DNA of 64,000 nucleotides from a candidate division LCP-89 bacterium B3_LCP (GTDB lineage: Bacteria; Electryoneota; B3-LCP), in the NCBI GenBank assembly GCA_005223185.1, contig NJBN01000011.1, positions 1-64,000 on the forward strand. Reading direction: 5' to 3'. This document shows, piece after piece, positions 51,217 through 61,094 of this stretch. Both the position numbers and the translations under genes were made by a program. Numbering within the stretch: the first letter of the stretch is position 1; the number at the start of each line of letters is the position of its first letter. The notes beneath the pieces were generated by a model, which was not told the origin of the DNA, made no database searches, and worked only from the letters and a program-made list of their open reading frames with translations.

Positions 51217-54200
51217 TTATTTAAGTAGTAACATCTTACCGGTATCGGCAAACTCATCAGTATTCAATCTGTACAAGTACACTCCCGAAGACAGATCAGA
51301 TCCATCAAACATCACCTCATACACCCCCACATCCCGCCAGCCGTTGACAAGTTCTGTTACCAGTCGTCCGGAAATATCGTAAACAGACAGATTCACTTTA
51401 CTTGCATCTTGCAGCTTGTAACTGAGAACTGTGGTTGGATTAAACGGATTGGGATAGTTCTGTTCCAGTGAATAGGTCTCAGGCATTAATGGATCATCTA
51501 CCGTAGTCAACCACTCATCGAAAGATTCCCCGCTGTTGGACCAGTCTTCAACCCAGGTGCCGTCTCCGGTGGTAAGTTTCTCGAAAGTAAAGCTGTCCAT
51601 ATCCCAGATAGTGTCAGGGTGAAGCCCTATGAAAGCCTGATAGGTGTAAGTCCCTTCCGGAGCACTGCCGGGCACTATCTGAGAGCGGTCGCGATCCAGC
51701 TGAAAACCGCCAGGCAGCGTTAAGTTGACGGGACCCAATAAAGGTCCATAGAGATTTCCGTTGGGGAGTATGACATTGCACCAGACGTCGCCAACAACCT
51801 GATTAATTCCTAAATTTGCTATGGCAATATTGAAGTCGAACGATCCACCAGTGACCGGAATCTGAATTGGTGTGCCGTACGGCGTTAGGGCAACAGTAGC
51901 ATAGGCCGCCCCCTGATCGAAATAGTTAGCTCCCATGTCATCCCTCGTCCCATCCGGATCATTATATATCGGATCGGGGTCACCGGCGTCTATGCAGGGC
52001 GAATTCGGGTCTAAGAACCAGGTGCTGATTAAGAGGGGATCCTCTTCGATTGTACCCACACCCGCAGTGGCTCCGTTGGCATAGGGAGTAGTGCAGTTGT
52101 AGACACAGCTATACTGGACATCAAATGGACCGTAAAAACCATAATCACAATCGTGTATGATGTTATTTCTGACAGGATCTATAGGATCTTCCGAATATAT
52201 ACCATTGTTTGCGTTGATTATTGTGTTGTTGTAAATATCACCCGAACATCTTGAAATCCCAGTTGTAATGGCATCCGCACAATTGTGTCTTATAGTTCCA
52301 ATACATTCTCTTATTCCGTAGCTGCTATATGATCCGGCGTAAGCACCAGCATAAATAGTATTGTGAGCGAATTCCCCAGTACAATTACGGAATCCGTAAC
52401 TTGAAGCCTGCCAATAGGGTTCCTCGCCAGAAGCTCGTGCATAGACATCAATGTAGTTATTAATGAAGGTGCCATTCGCTGAATATGTTGCATACGCGGA
52501 TGCTGAAGGCACTTCAGAACCTCCTCGATAAATATCGAATTCGTTGTCTGTCACTGTCCAGTTCGCTCCGCCGATAATTTGGGCATCGAGTACGCAGTAA
52601 GAAATGACATTATCTAATGAACCGTCAGCGAAGATTTCCCCGTTAATTGTGGAATGTTCAATCATAGTACCGGTAGGTCCCATGTGAATGAAGATATCAT
52701 TCAAGTAAGCATTAGCCAGAGTACTAGCTCCTACCTGAGAATTGAAATAGAAATCGACCATTTCAGAATAGGTAGGATCAGCACCGATAATCATGACTGA
52801 ATCATCCTCCGTCCCCTCGATGAGTAATACACCATAAATATCGAGATTGTAGATATCCAGCCATTCCATTACTGTTCCTGGCAATATTCGTAGCGTGTCA
52901 TTTTCTGGTATCCAGGTATCTCCGCTTATTTGATAAGGATTATTCTCTGCTGTCCATATCCCGGAGATAGCACCGGAAATAGGTCCTCCACCTTCCCAGC
53001 AGTATGCACCCATATCGGTACGCGTACTATCGGGATCCAGGGGAAATGTGGGATCGCCAGCGTCAATGCAGGGCGAAGAGGATGTTAAATAACATTCTGG
53101 AGTAATCAATGGATCGCCGACTAGATTACCTGTTCCTGGCCATATTTCCGGAGCGATTGAATAGGTCATGGTGATGTTTGTAGTCCCAGATGGTTCAAAC
53201 AACTCATCCACATCGTATATTATTGAATTGGTGATAGTTATTTCCGAATTGTCATCCAGAACTGTGATAGCATATCCATTATAACAGTTATTGAAACATA
53301 TATCGCTATGGTCAAAAGCAACTGTCGATCCCTGGTCTAGAGCTAACACGCTTCTAGTTGGAATAGGGGAAGAGCAGTTCTTGAACACCGTACGAGTTAC
53401 ATCAACATTAGAGTTATGCGAAAAAAGACCTATACCATCATAACCACCATAGCCCACAGACGCATGATATATCACACAAGAATCTATTTCACAAATTGAG
53501 TTTTTAATATAGATACCTCCTCCACTCGTATAGGTGTTACAATAACTAATCTCCGAAGTATTAATGTTCAAACCAGTACAGTTTTCAGCATAAATACCGC
53601 CACCATATAAAGAGGCATAGCACGTGTAAAAAGTGGAATTATCAATCGTAACGCCATCGCAATTCTTCAGATAAAGTCCGCCGCCATTATTTATGTATTC
53701 ATACGATGCAGGATTCTGACTGTTTAAGAGGCAGTGGTTTATATATAGAAGGGAATTCTCAGCAGATATACACCCGCCATTTCTTTCGTTCAGTCCTGAT
53801 CCGGTGACATATTTTATTTTTACATATTCGAGAATATTATTTCCGTCTGCAGAATCAAAGATCAATCCCCCCCATTTGTCGTTTGAACTCAGATTGGATA
53901 ATCTTATAGTATCACCCTCTATACCCTGTGCTACGAGGTTCCCCTCAATTTTCAGCACGTGAGAGCTGTCCATATAAACGACCACCCCCGGCTCAATAAT
54001 TAATTGCTGGCCATCTTCAACTATCAGACTCTCGTTATAATAATACGGCGAATTTTCAACTGTCCAGATGCCAGAAACGGTTGTAAACTCTCTCGCTAAC
54101 CCGGTTAGATGAATTGAAGCGGTGTCGCCGGCTGTAAATCCCTCTGAATTGATCACCATATCAGCCGAGCATTCATATCCTGAACCGGTATATGTTATGG

Positions 54201-54678
54201 TGTATTTTGCCTTTTCGTAGGGCGACAGAATCGCCTCTGTAGAATCAAGAAAAAATGAGAAGTTGTCTGGATAGGTGAAATATGTGTCCAGGATTTCTAT
54301 GTTATAACTGTTCAGATTAAACAAATCAAAGAAAGCATCCATCTGTTCACCAGGCCAGAGTGGGGGAAAATCGATAGTGGTCGGGTAAGGCACAAATCCA
54401 CTGCCGCCGGTTATCCCCATGTCCGCCCTGCTACTATCATGGTCGTACCAGAATCCGCCAGGATTGCCTGTATCTATACATGGTGAGGCTGGATCTAATG
54501 TGAAATTACCAGTTCCGGGATCAACAAACAAAGGATCTTCACTGATGTTTCCTAAACCTGGGTAAGGATTCTCTAAATCGCTGTATTGGATCTTTGTGTA
54601 ATCCGGTTGATTTGCGATCGAGTCACAATCCCACATAATGCAGTTATGCACCTCACTGACAAATCCAGAACCACTCAT
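51217..54678 (-). CDS. C-terminal part of a frameshifted right-handed beta-helix surface protein
   Basis: 1153 codons without signal peptide or ribosome site. It begins MSGSGFVSEVHNC in the middle of a beta-helix coil and continues with coils to about residue 890. It has several PCIDAGDP/PCIDTGNP separators, a pair of internal sandwich-like regions with NSPYYYNESLIVEDGQ, the shared Ig-like domain (about 940-1040) and the sorting module (YPNPFNPTTVLSYKLQDASK). The N-terminal portion is encoded in another frame at 54675-55442. Joining the two by a one-base correction between 54675 and 54741 gives one protein of about 1400 residues. The break may be a true mutation or a base error in a homopolymer. 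Confidence 0.8.
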   Translation of the reverse strand: MSGSGFVSEVHNCIMWDCDSIANQPDYTKIQYSDLENPYPGLGNISEDPLFVDPGTGNFTLDPASPCIDTGNPGGFWYDHDSSRADMGITGGSGFVPYPTTIDFPPLWPGEQMDAFFDLFNLNSYNIEILDTYFTYPDNFSFFLDSTEAILSPYEKAKYTITYTGSGYECSADMVINSEGFTAGDTASIHLTGLAREFTTVSGIWTVENSPYYYNESLIVEDGQQLIIEPGVVVYMDSSHVLKIEGNLVAQGIEGDTIRLSNLSSNDKWGGLIFDSADGNNILEYVKIKYVTGSGLNERNGGCISAENSLLYINHCLLNSQNPASYEYINNGGGLYLKNCDGVTIDNSTFYTCYASLYGGGIYAENCTGLNINTSEISYCNTYTSGGGIYIKNSICEIDSCVIYHASVGYGGYDGIGLFSHNSNVDVTRTVFKNCSSPIPTRSVLALDQGSTVAFDHSDICFNNCYNGYAITVLDDNSEITITNSIIYDVDELFEPSGTTNITMTYSIAPEIWPGTGNLVGDPLITPECYLTSSSPCIDAGDPTFPLDPDSTRTDMGAYCWEGGGPISGAISGIWTAENNPYQISGDTWIPENDTLRILPGTVMEWLDIYNLDIYGVLLIEGTEDDSVMIIGADPTYSEMVDFYFNSQVGASTLANAYLNDIFIHMGPTGTMIEHSTINGEIFADGSLDNVISYCVLDAQIIGGANWTVTDNEFDIYRGGSEVPSASAYATYSANGTFINNYIDVYARASGEEPYWQASSYGFRNCTGEFAHNTIYAGAYAGSYSSYGIRECIGTIRHNCADAITTGISRCSGDIYNNTIINANNGIYSEDPIDPVRNNIIHDCDYGFYGPFDVQYSCVYNCTTPYANGATAGVGTIEEDPLLISTWFLDPNSPCIDAGDPDPIYNDPDGTRDDMGANYFDQGAAYATVALTPYGTPIQIPVTGGSFDFNIAIANLGINQVVGDVWCNVILPNGNLYGPLLGPVNLTLPGGFQLDRDRSQIVPGSAPEGTYTYQAFIGLHPDTIWDMDSFTFEKLTTGDGTWVEDWSNSGESFDEWLTTVDDPLMPETYSLEQNYPNPFNPTTVLSYKLQDASKVNLSVYDISGRLVTELVNGWRDVGVYEVMFDGSDLSSGVYLYRLNTDEFADTGKMLLLK

Positions 54679-55442
54679 GTGGAAAAGGTAATTACCGGGG
54701 GAGACTGTATTATAAAAACCGAAAATGCTACCACACCTCTACTGAAAGTCATCCCTGAATAAACAGTACTGTTATTGTAAAGAGTGCATCCATACATTAG
54801 ATAACCACAGGCACTCTGTGCATAACTATAATAATCAAAATGAATTACTTTAAGAGTTGTATTATTGAAGAAATGGCTGTCTTTTATTATCGCATAATCA
54901 TGGTATCGAGAGTACAATACATAATCAGCCGTATTGTCATAGAAACAGCAATTATCAATCATTAACTTGCTTTCAGTAACGAATCCTTCACCGTGGTACT
55001 TCAACACATACTCAGCATCATTATTTCGGAAGGTACAATGTCTTAATGACAGGTTTCCGTCACCACCGTTTAGCACTCCTAAATCGCAACGTCCAGCGCC
55101 CTCAAAATTGGCGTAGGTTATACGAGATATAGAAGCTGGTCCTGAAGTCAGATCGATAGATTGCCAACAGGTATCACCTGCGGTGAAATAGACCGAATCG
55201 GATTCCGTCCCATTAACAATCAGACTAAAGTCAACCTCCAGCACACAAAATTCGTCAAATTGAACTGTTACACCCGCATCGATGGTTAAATCCATGGCGT
55301 ACGTATTACCTATAACAATATACGGGCTCCCCGCTGCCGTCCAGGTTGCATTACCTATACCCCCTGAGACATACGTCTGCCCTTGTACCAAAACCGGAAA
55401 GAGGATAAGAAGGATTATGGGGATAAATCTATAACCACGCAT
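54675..55442 (-). CDS. N-terminal part of the frameshifted beta-helix surface protein
   Basis: About 255 residues. The ATG at 55442 follows GGAGG by 5 bases and opens a signal peptide (FIPIILLILFPVLVQG). The first beta-helix coils follow, with DNCCFYDNTADYVLYSRY and DSHFFNNTTLKVIHF. The reading frame then loses its pattern after MTFSRG and stops at 54675-54677, overlapping the ATG of the next frame. Coil-like sequence continues in the other frame (GFYNTVSPGNYLFHM...). The promoter is the TTGACA-TATATT copy at 55517-55545. Confidence 0.8.
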   Translation of the reverse strand: MRGYRFIPIILLILFPVLVQGQTYVSGGIGNATWTAAGSPYIVIGNTYAMDLTIDAGVTVQFDEFCVLEVDFSLIVNGTESDSVYFTAGDTCWQSIDLTSGPASISRITYANFEGAGRCDLGVLNGGDGNLSLRHCTFRNNDAEYVLKYHGEGFVTESKLMIDNCCFYDNTADYVLYSRYHDYAIIKDSHFFNNTTLKVIHFDYYSYAQSACGYLMYGCTLYNNSTVYSGMTFSRGVVAFSVFIIQSPPVITFST

Positions 55443-55516
55443 TTCAACCTCCATTATTAGATAAACCAACTACTTAGAGTATGATTTTCAGAAATAGTAG
55501 AGTCTTCTAGTATATT

Positions 55517-55545
55517 AATATACACAATATTTCCGGTTTTGTCAA
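55517..55545 (-). promoter_or_regulatory. Promoter of the frameshifted beta-helix gene
   Basis: Minus-strand -35 TTGACA (55540-55545), 17-base spacer, -10 TATATT (55517-55522). The sequence around it is almost the same as the copies at 49194 and 61095. Confidence 0.7.
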
Positions 55546-55582
55546 GTGATTTGTTTTTTTCGGGGGAAATGTAATAGAAAAA

Positions 55583-55604
55583 GGGCGGACACACAGGTCC
55601 GCCC
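55583..55604 (-). terminator. Terminator hairpin after the Asp-box propeller gene
   Basis: Arms GGGCGGAC (55583-55590) and GTCCGCCC (55597-55604), with TTTTTCTATT following on the minus strand. It is an exact relative of the hairpin at 49260-49281, with the same 6-base loop. Confidence 0.75.
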
Positions 55605-55631
55605 CTACATTTTATTCGAAGTTTTTCCTCT

Positions 55632-58628
55632 TTACTTGATAAGCACCATCTTCCCACTGGAAATGAGTTCACCTGCGTTAAGGATGTATATGTATATTCC
55701 GGAAGCCAAACCTGCACCATCAAGCTTCACCTCATGCGTACCCGCATCCCGCCAACCGTTAACTAATTCCACCACTTTCCGTCCTGAAATATCGTAAATC
55801 GAGAGGGTTACAAGGCTCGCAACTCGCAACTCGAAACTGATAACGGTGGTGGGGTTGAAGGGATTGGGATAGGCGCCTATCAGAACGAGATCATCTGGTT
55901 GTGAGGAAGATGCGAAAATGGCTTCATCCTCAAAAGATTCACCGGAGTTGTGCCAATTTTCGATGAGTATGCCGTCACCACCGGTGCTCAGTTTGGTGAA
56001 GGGGAAACTATCATCATCCCAGATGGTGTTGGGATATACCCCAACGTAGGCGTTGTACTGGTATAATCCCGCCGGAGCGCCGGCAGGAACGTCCTGTTGG
56101 CGGTCGCGGTCGATGGTTACTCCCGATCCCATCGTAACAGTAACCGGTCCCAAAACCGGACCGAAACTGCTGCCATTGGGAAGAGTTACGTCGCACCATA
56201 CGGTTACATCTTGTGAGAGGGGCTCGTTGTTGGTCGCGGCGATATTATAGTAGAAAGTTCCTCCAGTGGCAGGAATCCGAATGGGTGGATTTTCCGGCGT
56301 AAGCTCTATCGACACATCGATCGATCCCGATAGAGAATCCAGACTGGTTTCATACATGGAACGACCGTGCGTTCCCGCTACTAAGGTGCGAGTTGGGTTG
56401 TGTATCTTCATGTCATTTACTGAGCACAGGGGCAGGTCTGTTCCCATTGGTTGCCAGTTAGTGCCCAGGTCTTCAGTATAAAAGACACCCATATCGGTGC
56501 CTATGAAAAGGCGCTGGGGATTTTGGGGGTCTTCTGAAATGACGTTGACCGGAGCTTCGGGGAGATTGCCGGAAATATCCTGCCAGTCGGATCCGAAATT
56601 TGTGGATCGGAAAACATGAGGTAGGTATTCATTGAAGCGATAACCGGAGATGGTCACATAAACTATGCTTTCGTCCTGAGGTGATGCGGCGACACGCGTA
56701 ACCCAGCGATCGGGAAGACCGCTGCTGATTGAAGTCCAGTCGCCTCCGCCATTTTGGGATACCCAGACGTTACCGTCGTCGGTGCCGACGTAAACTACCT
56801 GATTGTCTGTCGGAGCGACCGCAATGGTGGTGATGGTGTTCCAGGTGAGGGTTCCTCCGGACGGACCATCAGTCAGGTCGCTGCTGACGACTGTCCAGTT
56901 GTCAGCTAAGTTGGTAGTCTTATAAACCCGATATGTGCCGTAGTACAGCACGTTATGATTGACCGGATCCATGGCGAAGGGCGTATTCCAGTTGCGGCGG
57001 TCTGATCCTGTTACGCCGTTTAAGCAGGAGTAGAAACTGTTGCCTCCGTTAGTGGATTTCGCCATTTCTCCCCACTGGTATTCAGCGAAGATGGTGTTGG
57101 AATTGGTATAATCCACCACGCAGTAGAAACCGTCGCCGCCGTAGATCATTTCCCAGTCGTCAAGTGCTCCCGTCCAGGTGCGCAAGGTGCCGTTATCCTG
57201 AGTGCCTCCGTAGAGGCGGTAGGGATTCAGATAGTCGATTTCCATTGCGTAAAACTGGGATATGTGCAGGTCGTAGCTCTTGATCCAGGAATTGGAACTA
57301 CCACCGGAGGTGGAATAATAGACGCCGCCATCGTTGCCATCGTAAATCAGGTTGGGGTTGTCCGGATTTATCCATAAAGCATGGTGGTCAACGTGCATAA
57401 AACCATTGACACTGGACCAGGAATTTCCGCCGTTGGTAGTGCGGTAGAGATATATCCCCAGCGCGAAGACTTTGTCCGGGTTGACCGGATCGACGTAGAT
57501 GTTGCCGAAATACCAACCGAAGGAACTGTACAGGTAAGATCCGGGAGATCCGCTGGTTTGAGACCAGGAATTGCCTCCATCAGTCGTCTTCCAGATTCCC
57601 ATCTGGTATCCGGGATGATCGGCATAGAGGGCATAGAGGACGTTCGGTTGTGAATTACAAATGGTGATACCTATACGTCCTACATCAGGGGCAGAAGGAG
57701 GCAGACCGTTGGTCAAAAGTGTCCAGTTGTCCCCACCATCACTGCTGCGCCAGATACCGGAAGTTATCCCTCCGACGCTGCGTGAATCCGGGTGGCGGAT
57801 GCGTTCCCACATGGCAGCATATACAATTTGGGGGGTTTGTGGATTAATCACCACGTCTATAGCCGCAGTTGAATCGGTAAGATAGAGAACTCTTTCCCAT
57901 GTGGCCCCGCCGTTTTCGGTGCGGTAAACTCCGCGTTCTGGATTAGTGCCGAATTGCGCTCCACAGGCTGCGGCGAAGATTTTCTGAGAATTGGAGGGAT
58001 CGATAGCGATACGGCCGATATGATAGGAATCATCCAAACCCATGTGATCCCAGGAAGCGCCACCATTGATTGAACGGTAAATGCCATCACCAGGATAGTT
58101 ATCTCCGGCAGCGTTAGCTTCACCGGTTCCTACCCAGATGGTGTTGGGATCGTTGGGATCCATGGTGATAGCTCCGATGGACATCGTACCGGTCTCATCG
58201 AAGACGGGAAACCAGGATGAGCCTCCGTCAATAGATTTGAGTACGCCGCCGTCGGCTGCACCGGCATAGATGACGTCCGGATTGGAGGGGTGAATGCCCA
58301 GCGCGGTTACGCGTCCCCCGATGTTATTGGGACCCGCTTCTTCCCAGACTACATCATCTGTTTGAGGATATTGAGCGCGCAGTTGCCGAGCCTGACCCAA
58401 TGCGCGGCGATAGGCATCTATATCGATCGTAGAACTCGGGTAAGCGCGCTGCCGGACAAACCAGTCCGCCGGTCTCCCGCTCTTCTCCTTCTTAACGGGT
58501 TTGCTCTCAGAAAGGCTGTCAGTCGCCGGTTCGGAAGTTTCGGTAACATTCTGTATTACTTTCGGCAGTATGAAAACCGCTATCAACAGCAGGCTTATAA
58601 CTGCTATGGGCAGGTAGTATTTCTTCAT
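55632..58628 (-). CDS. Secreted Asp-box (BNR/sortilin-like) propeller protein with sorting tail
   Basis: A 998-residue protein with an N-terminal hydrophobic anchor or signal (IAVISLLLIAVFILP). After a charged linker comes WFVRQRAYPS and then a very large double propeller, about 95-770. It shows repeated Asp-boxes of the S/T-x-D/N-G-G-x-x-W kind, such as SIDGGSSWFPV, SINGGASWDHM, TENGGATWERV and SSDGGDNWTLL. Such proteins are found in sortilin-like and photosystem-assembly-type families and are often scaffolds or glycosidases. The final regions are the shared Ig-like domain (about 780-890) and the sorting module. No catalytic residues of sialidases were seen. Confidence 0.85.
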   Translation of the reverse strand: MKKYYLPIAVISLLLIAVFILPKVIQNVTETSEPATDSLSESKPVKKEKSGRPADWFVRQRAYPSSTIDIDAYRRALGQARQLRAQYPQTDDVVWEEAGPNNIGGRVTALGIHPSNPDVIYAGAADGGVLKSIDGGSSWFPVFDETGTMSIGAITMDPNDPNTIWVGTGEANAAGDNYPGDGIYRSINGGASWDHMGLDDSYHIGRIAIDPSNSQKIFAAACGAQFGTNPERGVYRTENGGATWERVLYLTDSTAAIDVVINPQTPQIVYAAMWERIRHPDSRSVGGITSGIWRSSDGGDNWTLLTNGLPPSAPDVGRIGITICNSQPNVLYALYADHPGYQMGIWKTTDGGNSWSQTSGSPGSYLYSSFGWYFGNIYVDPVNPDKVFALGIYLYRTTNGGNSWSSVNGFMHVDHHALWINPDNPNLIYDGNDGGVYYSTSGGSSNSWIKSYDLHISQFYAMEIDYLNPYRLYGGTQDNGTLRTWTGALDDWEMIYGGDGFYCVVDYTNSNTIFAEYQWGEMAKSTNGGNSFYSCLNGVTGSDRRNWNTPFAMDPVNHNVLYYGTYRVYKTTNLADNWTVVSSDLTDGPSGGTLTWNTITTIAVAPTDNQVVYVGTDDGNVWVSQNGGGDWTSISSGLPDRWVTRVAASPQDESIVYVTISGYRFNEYLPHVFRSTNFGSDWQDISGNLPEAPVNVISEDPQNPQRLFIGTDMGVFYTEDLGTNWQPMGTDLPLCSVNDMKIHNPTRTLVAGTHGRSMYETSLDSLSGSIDVSIELTPENPPIRIPATGGTFYYNIAATNNEPLSQDVTVWCDVTLPNGSSFGPVLGPVTVTMGSGVTIDRDRQQDVPAGAPAGLYQYNAYVGVYPNTIWDDDSFPFTKLSTGGDGILIENWHNSGESFEDEAIFASSSQPDDLVLIGAYPNPFNPTTVISFELRVASLVTLSIYDISGRKVVELVNGWRDAGTHEVKLDGAGLASGIYIYILNAGELISSGKMVLIK

Positions 58629-58696
58629 TTTTATTCACCGTTTATCACATAAGTAGTACGTTAAGATCAGGTAGTGGTTGAAAGGGGCTGTCACTC

Positions 58697-60925
58697 TTAT
58701 TTCATTAGAATCATCTTGCCCGATGTTGTAAAATCTCCCGCCGTCAATCGGTAGATGTAAATACCGGAAGCCAACCCCGATCCATCGAAGGTAATCTGGT
58801 GGGTGCCAGCAGAGTACAACCCCGTAGGCGGGGTCGCCCCTGACCCCGACAAGGATGAGGCATGCCTCGCCCCTACAATGCGCCCATTGATATCAAAGAC
58901 TTCCAGTTCCACCATACTCGCAATCGGTAGGGAGAAACTAATAACTGTCGTTGGGTTGAAGGGGTTGGGGTAGTTCTCCACAATCACTTGCCCGGTAGGT
59001 AGCGCGGGGGCTTGTCCCCCGCCAATGGTTATTAACGGATCTCCCGCATTCCCCCAACTATCGGAACCGCCCGCTATGGTACCCAACTTACCAAACATAA
59101 AGCTGTCCTTGGATGTATCCTGATCAACTACGGCGTAGGCGTTGTAGTGATACACGCCCATTGGTGCCGATTCCGGAACAGTCTGCGTGCGGATGCGTTC
59201 GACTGTCTGTCCAGGTTCGATGGTGATGGTGACCGGACCCAGGACCGGTCCGTATATCGTGCTATCCGGCAGTTCCACATCGCACCAGATGGTTACATCA
59301 TACGGACCCGGGAAGATATTAGTGCCCTGGATGGTGTAATCCATCGTCCCGCCTTCTTCCGGGATCAGGTAGGGGATTTCATGCGGTGAGAGTAGAATAC
59401 GCACCGGCACACTCTGGTCGAAGTAGAAGGCGCCCATGTCGGCTCTCGTGCTGTCAGGGTCGTTGTACTGTGGGTCGGGATCACCAGTATCTATGCAAGG
59501 TGAACCCCACTGGAGGCGATAATCATTCAGTTCAGGATTCACGAACAGAGGATCATCGCTGATGTTGCCGGTTCCGGGCCATAGAGTGTCTTGGATGTCG
59601 GAGTAAGTAACAGTTAAGAATTCATGATTTGCTTCAATTTGACTAGGTTCATTTTCCCAAAATATGGAAGCCATAAATGTTGGAGTTGTTTCAGGTTCAA
59701 AGCACCCACCACCACCAAGATCGGTTGCACGATTTTCGATTACTGTATTTTTTAAAAGGAAAGCACCATTATTATATCCATCGCAATAAATACCTGCACC
59801 CACAACTGCAGTATTATTGCATATTAAATTCTTTTCAATAATATAATCCCATACACTGTAACTAAATAATCCACCTCCTCCATAACCTAAATTTCCTATT
59901 ATCTTATTATTATACACATAGGGATTAAAGCATTCGTACAAATAAAGTCCACTTGCGCCATCACTTGAATTTGCTACGATGAGATTTCCAATGATACTAC
60001 ACTCTGTACTATGACAACTAATCCCGCCAGCTACATGGTAGCTCCCCCAGTTGTATCGTGTTTTATTTCCGAAGATAATGTTGTTCTTTATAATTAAGTT
60101 GGAACCATTAATTTCCATAGCTCCACCCCCCCCTTTATTAGAATAGTTCTCAGCGACTATGTTACCACAGAAAGTGAGATTTTCACAATAATCAATACCA
60201 ATCCCGCCACAGGTACTTCGTATCGTACTACCTCTTATGATAACATTATTGATGATAGTGGAATTATATGATTCATATAGTCGCATTCCAGCATTGCCAT
60301 AAACAGCAGCATTTTCATTGATGAAGTTATTGTAAATTTTCGGGCTTCGACAATAATAGCAGCATATTCCAACGGCTCCTGCAGCAACACAGCTATGAAT
60401 AACACAATCTTGAATAATTGGATTTGAATGGTAACAGTATATTCCTGCGCCTTCTTCACTAGCTGAACAATTTACAATTAGGCATCTACTTATGCTTAAT
60501 GCTGAATTCTGACAATAAATAGCTCCTCCACATCTTTCAAAATAATTTGTTATATATTCAGCCTTACCATGAGTAAAAGTGCAGTATCTCAATTGTGATA
60601 GGTCAGATGAATTAAGAAATCTAATTCCATGCCATCCCATACTCGTATCCGCTGCCGTGAACAGTATCGAATCCTGTTCGGTCCCAACTGCCAGCAGTGT
60701 GGCCAGTGTATCCACTATCAGCTTATAATGTCCCTGAAATAAGACCTTCACTCCCGGCTCAATGGTCAATGTCTGTTCCACTGGCACGCGCACTTCCCCC
60801 ACTACCAGCACAGTATCCGCTGACCAGGTGCCGGAAACGTCCCCGGAGACGGTTATGGTTTCGGCAAAGGTATTGCTGCAACCAAGTAGAATTATCAATG
60901 CGAGAATCGAAAATGAACGTTTCAT
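58697..60925 (-). CDS. Right-handed beta-helix surface protein, parent of the stranded fragment
   Basis: About 742 residues. The ATG at 60925 has GGAGG 6 bases upstream and opens a signal peptide (FSILALIILLGCSNTFA). The beta-helix has about fifteen coils (about 90-430) rich in NNVI, NCSA and GNLI ladders, then the PCIDTGDPDPQYNDPDSTRADMG separator, the shared Ig-like domain (about 510-620), and the sorting module. Two in-frame palindrome insertions are present (58824-58874 and 59004-59022). The C-terminal 165 residues are nearly the same as the stranded fragment at 2672-3196. Upstream is an unusually structured leader. Confidence 0.85.
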   Translation of the reverse strand: MKRSFSILALIILLGCSNTFAETITVSGDVSGTWSADTVLVVGEVRVPVEQTLTIEPGVKVLFQGHYKLIVDTLATLLAVGTEQDSILFTAADTSMGWHGIRFLNSSDLSQLRYCTFTHGKAEYITNYFERCGGAIYCQNSALSISRCLIVNCSASEEGAGIYCYHSNPIIQDCVIHSCVAAGAVGICCYYCRSPKIYNNFINENAAVYGNAGMRLYESYNSTIINNVIIRGSTIRSTCGGIGIDYCENLTFCGNIVAENYSNKGGGGAMEINGSNLIIKNNIIFGNKTRYNWGSYHVAGGISCHSTECSIIGNLIVANSSDGASGLYLYECFNPYVYNNKIIGNLGYGGGGLFSYSVWDYIIEKNLICNNTAVVGAGIYCDGYNNGAFLLKNTVIENRATDLGGGGCFEPETTPTFMASIFWENEPSQIEANHEFLTVTYSDIQDTLWPGTGNISDDPLFVNPELNDYRLQWGSPCIDTGDPDPQYNDPDSTRADMGAFYFDQSVPVRILLSPHEIPYLIPEEGGTMDYTIQGTNIFPGPYDVTIWCDVELPDSTIYGPVLGPVTITIEPGQTVERIRTQTVPESAPMGVYHYNAYAVVDQDTSKDSFMFGKLGTIAGGSDSWGNAGDPLITIGGGQAPALPTGQVIVENYPNPFNPTTVISFSLPIASMVELEVFDINGRIVGARHASSLSGSGATPPTGLYSAGTHQITFDGSGLASGIYIYRLTAGDFTTSGKMILMK
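58824..58874. repeat. In-frame double palindrome in the sorting domain
   Basis: GGGGTC/GACCCC arms around a GCCCCT loop, then GATGAGGCATGCCTCGCCC followed by CTAC. It encodes GARHASSLSGSGATPPTGLY, almost the same peptide as the insertion at 47833-47882. Confidence 0.7.
59004..59022. repeat. In-frame GC palindrome in the linker before the sorting domain
   Basis: Arms GCGGGGG (59004-59010) and CCCCCGC (59016-59022) with a 5-base loop. It encodes the GGGQAPALP linker. The stranded copy has a related palindrome at the same place (2867-2887). Confidence 0.6.
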
Positions 60926-60957
60926 GATGTCCTCCAATAAATCTCTACTATGTCTCT

Positions 60958-61037
60958 GTCACTCCCGTGAAAACGGGAGTCCAGTGAAGGTCTTAAGGCC
61001 ATTAGTCACTGGATTCCCGATCGGGGTCGGGAATGAC
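60958..61037. repeat. Triple-hairpin repeat in the leader of the beta-helix gene
   Basis: Three inverted repeats in a row: ACTCCCGT/ACGGGAGT (60961-60980), CCAGTGA/TCACTGG (60981-61012), ATTCCCGA/TCGGGAAT (61013-61034), enclosed by GTCA/TGAC ends. It resembles the dispersed intergenic repeats known in many bacteria. It lies between the promoter at 61095 and the start codon at 60925, so it would be transcribed. Confidence 0.7.
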
Positions 61038-61054
61038 AATACCCTTTACCCGTA

Positions 61055-61078
61055 GTCGGGGTCGCCCCTGACCCCGAC
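61055..61078. repeat. Leader copy of the GTCGGGGTC palindrome
   Basis: Arms GTCGGGGTC (61055-61063) and GACCCCGAC (61070-61078), the same as in the coding copy at 47833-47856. It lies in the transcribed leader. Confidence 0.65.
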
Positions 61079-61094
61079 AACAACAGTTATAATT

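Noticed and set aside
54675-54678. ATGA overlap as evidence for two separate coupled genes
   Set aside because: The second frame has no signal peptide and starts within a beta-helix coil, whose pattern also continues upstream in the same frame; a frameshift explains both halves better.
54700-54725. Programmed -1 frameshift site
   Set aside because: The T5 run is not in a standard X-XXY-YYZ heptamer and no downstream stimulatory hairpin is evident.
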